Assembly: GCF_041261445.1 (NCBI RefSeq)
Contig: NZ_JBGCCU010000012.1
Coordinates: forward strand, 1-64,000
Reading direction: 5' to 3'
DNA: 64,000 nucleotides
From: Catenulispora sp. EB89
GTDB lineage: Bacteria; Actinomycetota; Actinomycetes; Streptomycetales; Catenulisporaceae
Shown: positions 53,614 to 61,096 of the stretch, piece after piece
How positions within the stretch are numbered: position 1 is the stretch's first letter
How the letters are laid out: the number at the start of each line of letters is the position of its first letter
Made by a program: the position numbers and the translations under genes
The notes under the pieces: model-generated
Seen by the model: the letters and a program-made list of their open reading frames with translations, nothing else
Told to the model about the DNA's origin: nothing
Database searches by the model: none

Positions 53614-54371
53614 CGGCGGCCTCCCGCGTGGGTCAGGGCTCGCAGATCGGAGCGGATCACCGAGGCGATCCGGGGGATCTGGTCGTGGAGGAAGAAGTGC
53701 CCGCCGGCCAGCGGATGCAGGGCGAACCCGGCGGTGGTGTGGCGGGCCCAGCCGGCCATCGCGTCCGGGGTGGCTGCCCGATCGGTCTGTCCGGCGAAGG
53801 CGGTGATCCGGACCGGAAGCGGGGACTCGGCCCGGTACACGTAGTCGTCCAGCCACCCGAAGTCGGCGCGCAGGGTCGGCAGGAGCAGGTCCAACAGCTC
53901 CGGCTCGGCCAGCACTCCTTCCGGAACGCCGCCGCCCTGGACGACCCGCTCCAGCAGTTCCGCGTCGTCCAGTTGCGAGAGTTTGTCGAAGGGCCCGTCG
54001 GCGCGCACATCCGGCGGCCGGCACCCGGAGACGTAGACCGCTGCGGGCAACGGAGCGCCGGTCCGGCGGAACTCGCGCACCACCTCGAAGGCCAGCCGGC
54101 CGCCGAGGGAGTGCCCGAACAGTGCGAACGGCCGGTCCACCCGGTCCGCGATCGCTGCCGCGACCTCGGCGGCGTCGAACTCAGGCGGCTCGGCGATCCG
54201 GGTCTCCCGGCCCGGAAGCTGCACCGGCAGGACCCTGATGTCCGGAATGAACGACGCCGGCCAGCGCCGGAACACCGAGGCGCCGCCGCCCGCGTAGGGG
54301 AGGCAGAACAGGTCGGCGGACTGGCCGGCGTCGTGGGCGGTGGCTTCGGAGAACCACATCGGCGCGGTCAT
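53610..54371 (-). CDS. Type II (editing) thioesterase
   Basis: 253 residues, typical of stand-alone TEII enzymes that clear misprimed or stalled carrier proteins. LFCLPYAGGGASVFRRWP at the N-terminus is the family signature; the nucleophile elbow is FGHSLGGRLAFEV (Ser ~97), Asp in AGQTDRAATPD and His in PLAGGHFFLHDQ complete the triad. Unlike the integrated TE in the final NRPS, this one has the normal Ser. It overlaps both neighbours by 4 nt (ATGA), so it is expressed with the assembly line. Confidence 0.93.
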   Translation of the reverse strand: MTAPMWFSEATAHDAGQSADLFCLPYAGGGASVFRRWPASFIPDIRVLPVQLPGRETRIAEPPEFDAAEVAAAIADRVDRPFALFGHSLGGRLAFEVVREFRRTGAPLPAAVYVSGCRPPDVRADGPFDKLSQLDDAELLERVVQGGGVPEGVLAEPELLDLLLPTLRADFGWLDDYVYRAESPLPVRITAFAGQTDRAATPDAMAGWARHTTAGFALHPLAGGHFFLHDQIPRIASVIRSDLRALTHAGGRR

Positions 54372-56110
54372 GCGTTCGCTCCGGGCCGGTCGGCGGTCGC
54401 GCCGATTTCCTCAGGCAGGTCGATCCAGTGCCGGACCCGCTGGAAGGGGTAGCCGGGCAACGGAATGCGGCGACCCGAGACCGCGCCGCGCCAGTCAACG
54501 TCGGTGCCGAGCATCCACTGCCGGGCCAGCTCCGCCACCGTTCCCGGCTCGGGATCCGGGTCCGACTCCGGGTCGAGCGCCGCGATGGCCTCGGCGACAC
54601 CGCCACAGACCACTGCGAACCGGTGTCGCAATGCTCTGCGTCCCATGGCCAGGGTGAAGGAGACGTCGGCGAGATCGAGGTCGGGATGGTCGGTCAGGTA
54701 GGTGCGCAGCCGCTTGATCTGCTCGGCCAGGGCCTGCGGCGACGCCGCCGACAACGGCAGCGGCCAGGGTCCGGGCCGTTGTTCGGCCGCCGGGCGCACC
54801 GGCGGCTGTTCGACGATCACGTGCGCGTTGGAGCCGCCGAGCCCGGCCGCGCAGACGGAGGCCAGTCGCGGATTCGGTGAATCGGCCGGCCACGCGATCG
54901 TCTCGGTGGGCACGAAGAAGGGGCTGTCCTCCAGGCCGGCTTCCGGGTTCGGCTTGTCGAAGTGCAGACTCGCCGGGATCATCCCTTCCCGGACGGCCAG
55001 CACCGCCTTGATCAGACCGGCCACGCCGGAGGCCGCGTCGAGGTGCCCGATGTTGGTCTTCACCGAGCCCAGCGCGCAGGCCGCCGTTGTCCGCGCGCCG
55101 GCCGCCCGCCAGGCTCGCGTCAGGGCCTGGACCTCGATCGTGTCGCCCCAGACCGTCCCGCCGCCGTTGCCCTCGACCAGGCCGATCTCGTCCGCCTCGA
55201 CCTCGGCCACGGCCATCGCCTCCGCGGCCGCGTCGGTCTGGCCGGACAGGCCGGGCGCGGCGAACCCGGCGCGCTGGGCGCCGTCGTTGGACAGGGCCCA
55301 GCCGCGCAGGACCGCGTGCACGTGGTCGCCGTCGGCCTCGGCGTCGGCCAGCCGTTTCAGGACCACCACGCCGACGCCGCTGCCGTAGCCGGCTCCGGTG
55401 CCCGAGGCGTCGTAGGCGCGGCAACGCCCGTCGCGCGCGACCAACCCGCCAGCGGTGTGCCGGTACCTCGGCCAGGTCACGCTCACCCCGCCGGCCAGGG
55501 CCAGGTCGCACCGGAAGTCGCCCAGGCTCTGCGCCGCCAGGCACACCGCGGTCAGCGATCCGGAGCACGCCGACTGCACGGCCAGGGCCGGTCCGGTCAG
55601 CCCGAGCCGGTACGCGGTCTGCGCCGGGAGATAGTCAGCGGCCTGACGCTCCAGCAGCCGGCCCTCCCAGTCGTCCCGGCCGACCCGGGACACCGCCGGG
55701 TTCCCGAACAGGTGGAACTGGAAGTACCGGTTCACCGACGCCGAGCCGAACACGCCGACCGGGCCCGGGTAGGTGGCCGGGTCGTATCCGGCGTCCTCCA
55801 GCGCGGTCCAGCTCGCCTCCAGGAACAGCCGGTGCTGCGGGTCGGTGAGCGCCGCCTCGCCGGGGCCGAAGCCGAAGAACTCGGCGTCGAAGTCCTCCAC
55901 GCCCGGCAGCCGGCCGCCGGCCGGCACGTGTGCGGGGTCGTCCAGCAGGCCCGGGCCGATACCCAGGTCCAGCAGCTCCTCGCGGGTGTAGTCGTGTATC
56001 GAGTCGACGCCGGCGACCAGGTTCTGCCAGAACGTCGAGACGTCCGGCGCCCCGGGGAACCGGCAGGCCAGCCCGATCACCGCGATCTCCTCACCGGTCA
56101 CGGCGCTCAT
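54368..56110 (-). CDS. AT-less ketosynthase with His-to-Asn change
   Basis: 580 residues from ATG 56110. KS fold with ACSGS (Cys 182) and KTNIGH (His 356), but the EAHGTGT motif reads EGNGGGT, so the first catalytic His is Asn 315. After the KS the KS-AT linker (LPLSAASPQALAEQIKRL then MGRRALRHRFAVVCGG) runs almost directly into the post-AT linker (RIPLPGYPFQRVRHWIDL): a whole AT has been lost cleanly. There is no carrier or reductive domain. By analogy to His-variant KS0 domains it may transfer an acyl or aminoacyl chain without decarboxylative condensation, perhaps from the A-T protein encoded just upstream to the PKS. It overlaps A-T and TEII genes by 4 nt. Confidence 0.88.
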   Translation of the reverse strand: MSAVTGEEIAVIGLACRFPGAPDVSTFWQNLVAGVDSIHDYTREELLDLGIGPGLLDDPAHVPAGGRLPGVEDFDAEFFGFGPGEAALTDPQHRLFLEASWTALEDAGYDPATYPGPVGVFGSASVNRYFQFHLFGNPAVSRVGRDDWEGRLLERQAADYLPAQTAYRLGLTGPALAVQSACSGSLTAVCLAAQSLGDFRCDLALAGGVSVTWPRYRHTAGGLVARDGRCRAYDASGTGAGYGSGVGVVVLKRLADAEADGDHVHAVLRGWALSNDGAQRAGFAAPGLSGQTDAAAEAMAVAEVEADEIGLVEGNGGGTVWGDTIEVQALTRAWRAAGARTTAACALGSVKTNIGHLDAASGVAGLIKAVLAVREGMIPASLHFDKPNPEAGLEDSPFFVPTETIAWPADSPNPRLASVCAAGLGGSNAHVIVEQPPVRPAAEQRPGPWPLPLSAASPQALAEQIKRLRTYLTDHPDLDLADVSFTLAMGRRALRHRFAVVCGGVAEAIAALDPESDPDPEPGTVAELARQWMLGTDVDWRGAVSGRRIPLPGYPFQRVRHWIDLPEEIGATADRPGANA

Positions 56111-58293
56111 CCCGCCGCCTCGGTGCGCCGGGCGTCGGCCGACCGGGCCCGGGCGGTGCGCCGCTGCGCGAGGCGGTCGGCGATGCGGGCGACGCCGTCG
56201 GTGTCGGGGGCCTCGCCAGCGTCCAGATGCGCGGCCAGCGTGCCCACGGACGGGTACTCGAACAGGCTGATCGTGGGGACGGACAGACCGTGGTCGCGGT
56301 CCAGCCGCTGCCGGACCCGGGCCAGGTGCAGCGAGTTGCCGCCGAGGTCGAAGAAGTTGTCGGTGGTCCCGACCCGGTCCAGGCCGAGGACGGCGCACCA
56401 CACCTGCGCGACGGCCCGCTCGGTGGGAGTCGTCGGGGCCGGACCGGTGCCGGGGTGCGTCGGCAGGGGGAGTGCGGCCACGTCCACCTTGCCGGTCGAG
56501 GTGAGGGGGAACGCTTCGAGGACCACGAAGCGTGCGGGCACCAGGTACCCGGGCACCCGCTCGGCGAGTTCGGTCCGCAGCGTGGTTGGTTCCAGGTCGG
56601 TCCCTGCGCGGGTCGCCTGCACGTAGCCGATGATCTCCACCGCCCCGGCCGCGTCGGTCCGGGACACCGCGACCGCCCGGACCACGCCGGTCAGCGCGGC
56701 CAGGTGTGCTTCGACCTCGCCGAGCTCGACGCGATTGCCGCGCACCTTCACCTGGCGGTCGCCGCGTCCGGCGTAGACGATGCGGCCGTCCGGCAGCCGC
56801 CGGGCCAGGTCGCCGGTGCGGTAGAGGCGCATGCCGTCGCGGTAGCTGGTGTCGTGGTCGTTGGTGTCGCCGTCGCCGTTCTCGTGGGTGAACTTCTCGG
56901 CGGTCAGCTCCGGCTCCTGCCAGTAGCCGAGTGCGAGATACCGGCTGCGGATCACGATCTGCCCGGCTTCGGCGGGCCGGTCCTGCTCGTCCAGCAGCAA
57001 TATCTCGTAGCCGGGCAGGCTCCTGCCGATCGGCACCACTTCGTGGTGGACCGCTTCAGCGGCGGGGACGCCGGGTGGCACGTGGTTCTGGACCGCGAAG
57101 CTGGCCTCCGTCGCGCCGTAGCCGTTGACCAGAACGCAGTCCTGGGCGAAGGAGCGGCGCACCGCGGCCAGATCCAGCGCGGTCACGGCTTCGCCGCCGA
57201 GGACCACCGCACGCACCGAGGGCAGACACCGGCCCGCGCCGAGCTCCGCCGTCAGATAGCGGAAGACGGTCGGCGTGGAGTGGTAGACGCTCACCTCGTG
57301 CTCGGCGATCGCGGATGCCAGCTTTGCGAGCCCGTGCCGGTGGACGCCGACCGGGACCACCGCGGCGCCGGACAGGATCGCCGAGTACAGGTCGGTGACG
57401 GCCATGTCGAAGCCGAACGACGTCAGGAGGCTGACACGATCCGAGGGGGCGATGCGGAGGTTGGTGATGTGGTTGCGCACGCCGTGCAGGACGTTGCGGT
57501 GGTTCTGCACCACGCCCTTCGGCCGCCCGGTCGAACCGGACGTGAACAGCACGTAGGCCGGATCGCGCGGGTCGGCGTCCACTGGCTGGTAGGGCGCGGG
57601 CCGGGCCTGCTCGGTCAATACCACTGGCGGCGCGAGCTCCGCGGCCTTGGCCGCGTTGGCCTGGTCGGCGACGACCAGCGAGATGTCGCAGCGCGCGACC
57701 ATGTACGCCAGGCGGTCGGCGGGGAACTCCGGGTCCAGCGGCACGTAGCAGCGGCCCGCGCCGAGCGTGCCCAGCACCGCGGCGATCATCGCCGGGCCGT
57801 GCTCGATCAGCAGACCGACCCGGTCGCCGGGGCCGCCGTGCCCTGCGATGAGCGCGGCGATCCCGCCGGCCTCGGCCGCCAGGTCCGCGTAGCTGAGCCG
57901 GCGGTCGTCGCCGAGGACCGCAGGACGGTCCGGGCCGAGCGCGACTTGGCGGGCGAAGCGCTGCGCGATGGTCTCGTCGGAGGCTTCGAAGGGCACGAAG
58001 TCCGGCGATGCGCGGTGGGCGCTCGCCGGGTCCGGAGCCTGATTCAGAGCTGTATCGGGAGCCTGATCGGCAACCGGGCCGCTGACCGGCACGGCAACCG
58101 AGCCTGCCGTTCGGGCACTGTTGCGCGGCCTCGGAATCGCCTCGCCGAGCGTGCCCCGGGCCGGGCGGTCGCCTGCTTCGGGGCCGGACCGGCCGACGGT
58201 CTCGCCGTCCGCCTCGCCGGCCAGCACCGCGTCCGGCAGGTCCAACCGCAGGTCCGCCTCATCCTCGACTGGTCCCCGCAGTTCGGATGTCAT
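56107..58293 (-). CDS. NRPS loading-type protein A-T
   Basis: 728 residues. The first ~100 are a disordered acidic/Pro-rich leader. A domain ~105-570: SYADL, TSGSTGRPKG at 251-260, NGYGATEASFA in place of the usual YGPTE, YRTGD and STGKVD. The pocket I read is D-M-T-H-V-G-G-F-A(-K), matching no standard amino acid, so an unusual substrate is likely. Carrier FFDLGGNSL, Ser 654, then a helical tail. There is no C domain, so it is a starter or in-trans loader. It starts inside the stop of the PLP-like gene and ends inside the start of the AT-less KS, arguing that it loads the product of the former and hands it to the latter. Confidence 0.88.
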   Translation of the reverse strand: MTSELRGPVEDEADLRLDLPDAVLAGEADGETVGRSGPEAGDRPARGTLGEAIPRPRNSARTAGSVAVPVSGPVADQAPDTALNQAPDPASAHRASPDFVPFEASDETIAQRFARQVALGPDRPAVLGDDRRLSYADLAAEAGGIAALIAGHGGPGDRVGLLIEHGPAMIAAVLGTLGAGRCYVPLDPEFPADRLAYMVARCDISLVVADQANAAKAAELAPPVVLTEQARPAPYQPVDADPRDPAYVLFTSGSTGRPKGVVQNHRNVLHGVRNHITNLRIAPSDRVSLLTSFGFDMAVTDLYSAILSGAAVVPVGVHRHGLAKLASAIAEHEVSVYHSTPTVFRYLTAELGAGRCLPSVRAVVLGGEAVTALDLAAVRRSFAQDCVLVNGYGATEASFAVQNHVPPGVPAAEAVHHEVVPIGRSLPGYEILLLDEQDRPAEAGQIVIRSRYLALGYWQEPELTAEKFTHENGDGDTNDHDTSYRDGMRLYRTGDLARRLPDGRIVYAGRGDRQVKVRGNRVELGEVEAHLAALTGVVRAVAVSRTDAAGAVEIIGYVQATRAGTDLEPTTLRTELAERVPGYLVPARFVVLEAFPLTSTGKVDVAALPLPTHPGTGPAPTTPTERAVAQVWCAVLGLDRVGTTDNFFDLGGNSLHLARVRQRLDRDHGLSVPTISLFEYPSVGTLAAHLDAGEAPDTDGVARIADRLAQRRTARARSADARRTEAAG

Positions 58294-59678
58294 CGGCTGC
58301 CCAGCAGCGCCGCCGCGATGTCGCCGGCGTCGCGCACCTCGGTCACCGCGTCGGCGGCCAGCGGCTCGAAGTCGGCGGTGGTGTAGCTGCCGGAGCCGTG
58401 CACCACCACGTCGCGGCCCGGGTCGACCAGGGAGCGGTCGATGGCGTTCAGCACTCCGGTGAGTGCCATGGTCAGCGACCATTCGCGCAGCGTGCGCGGG
58501 TCGGCGGGCAGCGGCCGTCCGGTCGGGGCCAGCCACTCGCGCACGAACGGGTACCGCTCCAGGCACTCGTGCAGCGAGACCACGATCCCGTCGCCGCCGT
58601 GCCCCTTGATGATGGCGTTCATCGCCGGCGAGGTCGCGGGGGCGTGGGTGTAGAACGTCGGGTCCAGGACCTCGTCCGGGTCGAACGTGGTCTGCGGGAA
58701 CCGGGGGTCGCTGTCCTGCCGGTACAGGCCGCCGTCCATGGAGTAGGCGGGCAGACTCGACCGGTCGAAGTCCCCGTGGCGCAGGTTCAGGACCATGTCC
58801 GGCGTCCCCAGGTGCTGGACCAGCAGGCTGGCCGGGCGCAGCGCCGGGTCGAACCGGCCCGCCGACTCCAGCACGTCCAGGCCCTTGTGGTAGCCGAGCA
58901 GGCCGAAGGCGCTGGAGACGGCGTGCGCGTGCAGCCGCTGCGGGCCGTCGGCGCGGATCGGGTCGACGGTCTGCTCGAAGAACGCGCGCGCGGTGTCGGC
59001 GACCAGATAGTTGGCCAACTCCAGGGAGAACCACAGCCGGCAGCCCTGCTCGGTCAGCACCCGGTCGGCGTTGCGGTCGGCGAACTCGCGCCCGATCGCC
59101 TTGACCCCTTCGGGCTCGGCCCCCGGATACACCAGCACCGGGTTGAGCGCGCGCAGCGCGGGATCGGTCGAGAGCCGGCTGCCGCGCAGTTTGGGCAGGC
59201 AGCCGCGGGGCGCGACGGTGGTGACGCGCAGCTGCTCGGGCTCGGCCAGGCCGGCGTCGAGCGCGCGCAGCACCGCGTCGCGCAGCGCCGTGCCCTTGTT
59301 CGCCGAGGTCGGCGAGAAGATCATCACCGACTCGCCGGTGCGGCGGATGTACTCCACGGCCCGGGCGACGATCAGCAGGGAGGCGAAGGTCTTGGTGGTC
59401 TGGGTGCCCGGGTTCCCGGTCAGGTCCAGCAGCGTCACGCGGTGGTCCTGGTAGTGGCCCAGCTCCTGCCAGCGCGCGGTCGCCGCGCCGAAGAACGCGC
59501 GGACGTCGTCGCCGGCCTCCGGCAGGTGGAAGCCGGGGCTGAACGGCCCGCTGCCCACCCGCGGCTCCGGGTCGTCGGTGCAGGCGGCTATCGCCGACGG
59601 CAGCAGGTCGGGGTAGTCCAGCAGCAAGTTGGCATGCTGGGAGCGGTTCGGTGAACCGGCCCGTGGGGTGGCAACCAT
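58290..59678 (-). CDS. PLP fold-type II-like protein (putative amino-acid biosynthesis)
   Basis: 462 residues, GAGGAG 5 nt before the ATG. It looks like a distant fold-type II (threonine/cysteine synthase-like) enzyme: LTGNPGTQTTKTFASLLIVA, whose Lys 96 sits where the PLP lysine of NPTGSxKxR motifs occurs, then MIFSPTSANKGTALRDAVLR resembling the TSGNTG loop. The rest (GHGGDGIVVSLHECLERYP, NAIDRSLVDPGRDVVVHGSG) is unfamiliar. Its usual homologues would be annotated as a domain of unknown function. Between a Rossmann dehydrogenase-like gene and an A-T protein, it could make a non-proteinogenic amino acid, in the manner of SbnA of the diaminopropionate pathway; that is inference. Confidence 0.55.
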   Translation of the reverse strand: MVATPRAGSPNRSQHANLLLDYPDLLPSAIAACTDDPEPRVGSGPFSPGFHLPEAGDDVRAFFGAATARWQELGHYQDHRVTLLDLTGNPGTQTTKTFASLLIVARAVEYIRRTGESVMIFSPTSANKGTALRDAVLRALDAGLAEPEQLRVTTVAPRGCLPKLRGSRLSTDPALRALNPVLVYPGAEPEGVKAIGREFADRNADRVLTEQGCRLWFSLELANYLVADTARAFFEQTVDPIRADGPQRLHAHAVSSAFGLLGYHKGLDVLESAGRFDPALRPASLLVQHLGTPDMVLNLRHGDFDRSSLPAYSMDGGLYRQDSDPRFPQTTFDPDEVLDPTFYTHAPATSPAMNAIIKGHGGDGIVVSLHECLERYPFVREWLAPTGRPLPADPRTLREWSLTMALTGVLNAIDRSLVDPGRDVVVHGSGSYTTADFEPLAADAVTEVRDAGDIAAALLGSR

Positions 59679-59789
59679 CAGGGCTCCTCAAAGTGCGGAT
59701 TCGATCGTGTCGTTTCGCGCGTGATGTGAACTGCCGTGAGTGAACTGCTCAGAACTGCTGTTGTTCGCCTGGCACTGGTGCGGATCTCG

Positions 59790-60872
59790 TCACGTGCGCA
59801 GGCGGGCCCGCAGCTCGGCCAGCTGCTCGCAGGCGGTGTCGAGTCGGTCGACTCCGAAACCGTCGGCGAGCTCCGGCGCGAGCGGCCGCAGGGCGGCCGA
59901 TGCAGCGGGGGAGAAACTTAGGTGCTTTCCATCAAGGACGGCGCCGTCCAACACCGACGCCCGTTGGTTGGCGGCGATCGCGGCCTCGCGGTCCAGGCCC
60001 GGGGGCAGGCGCAGGCGCACGTCGCCGTCCCGGACCAGGACCGGATAGCCGCCGGGCAGCCCGGCCGGCCCCGGCAGGTGCGTCGCGCGTTCGGTGCCGG
60101 TCAGCAGGTCGGTGATCAGTGTCGCGGCCCCGAGCCCGGTGACCTGGTTGAGCTCGCGGCGCTCCACACGGCGGCCGGCGGCGAGCAGCGTGCCGACGTC
60201 CGGCAGCGCGGTCCCGCCCTGCCAGGCCAGCGCTTCGTCGGCCGGGTCGTGCGGCGCGTGCAGGTGGTAGTGGTGGGCCAGGAGCCTCAGCTCGGTCTGG
60301 TCCCGGGCCCCGGTGGCGGCCTGCAGGAACGCCGCGAGGATCGCGACGTTGCCGATGCCGCAGAGTACCGGGACGTCCAGTGCTGATATCAGAGGATTGA
60401 CGATGTCGGGCAGGCAGGCGTTCACGAACCACGGAGCCCGGCCGCCCCGGCCGCGCGCGCCCAGCCGGTCGGCGGCCCGGCCGACGGCCAGCGCGAACTG
60501 CGCCTGCAACGGCACGGTGACGCCGTAGCCGGCGTGCTGGACGAACTCGGTCCACGGCGACGGATCCGTGCTCCGCTCCCAGGGCGACTGCCGGGACGCG
60601 CACAGGAAGACGCCGTTCGGACGCAGCTCCCGGAAAGTGTCGTAGAGCACTGACTCCGTGAACCCCGGCACCGGTACCGGCCGGAAAACCGCAGGTGAAC
60701 CCGCGAGCGCGGCCCGAGCGGCCGCAATATCGCAGATGTCTGCGATCGCGGCGCCGTCGCGTGCCACGACGCGTACTTCGAATGGTGCCCCGTTCGCGGT
60801 CGCCAAGGCGTTCGCCGTAGCTCTGGCCAAGGAACCGCTTCCGAGCACGACGACAAAACCCTCGTCACCCAT
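59790..60872 (-). CDS. Rossmann-fold NAD(P)-dependent dehydrogenase-like protein
   Basis: 360 residues. The N-terminal nucleotide loop GFVVVLGSGSLARATANALA (GxGxxA) is followed by VRVVARDGAAIADICDIAAA, LRPNGVFLCASRQSPWE, WFVNACLPDIVNPLISAL, PVLCGIGNVAILAAFLQA and a His-rich AHHYHLHAPHD. The layout recalls lactate/malate and opine dehydrogenases, with a helical C-terminal catalytic half, but the specificity is unclear. It is the first gene of the minus-strand operon and is 111 nt upstream of the PLP-like gene; as a pair they resemble SbnA/SbnB-type amino acid pathways. It diverges from the A-T-C NRPS across a 224-bp promoter region. Confidence 0.6.
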   Translation of the reverse strand: MGDEGFVVVLGSGSLARATANALATANGAPFEVRVVARDGAAIADICDIAAARAALAGSPAVFRPVPVPGFTESVLYDTFRELRPNGVFLCASRQSPWERSTDPSPWTEFVQHAGYGVTVPLQAQFALAVGRAADRLGARGRGGRAPWFVNACLPDIVNPLISALDVPVLCGIGNVAILAAFLQAATGARDQTELRLLAHHYHLHAPHDPADEALAWQGGTALPDVGTLLAAGRRVERRELNQVTGLGAATLITDLLTGTERATHLPGPAGLPGGYPVLVRDGDVRLRLPPGLDREAAIAANQRASVLDGAVLDGKHLSFSPAASAALRPLAPELADGFGVDRLDTACEQLAELRARLRT

Positions 60873-60903
60873 GCCCCTGCCCCGTGTACTACCCCGTGTG
60901 CGA

Positions 60904-60930
60904 GGTGTCCGGATATGTCATGCGGACACC
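60904..60930. promoter_or_regulatory. Inverted repeat in the divergent cluster promoter
   Basis: GGTGTCCG-N11-CGGACACC, perfect 8-bp arms. It lies in the only divergent promoter region of the biosynthetic cluster, 32 bp upstream of the minus-strand operon start. Candidate operator for a cluster regulator not present in the window. Confidence 0.5.
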
Positions 60931-61096
60931 GCAAATCGCATTGGTGTTCGATCTCAGAAGACGAACGGCGCCGAGAATACTCGCGGGTCTGGGACCGGGC
61001 AAGCCCCCTTTCCCACCGGCTCCCGGCCTGATAGGAAGGGCGGAACGACAGCCGAGAGAGGACACGGGGTTGGCTGGTCCGTTGGGAACTGAAGCG

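Noticed and set aside
51000-54400. Search for a lanthipeptide-type precursor gene near the LanB-like gene
   Set aside because: Genes overlap on both sides and no small Ser/Thr/Cys-rich ORF with a ribosome site fits between them in this window.
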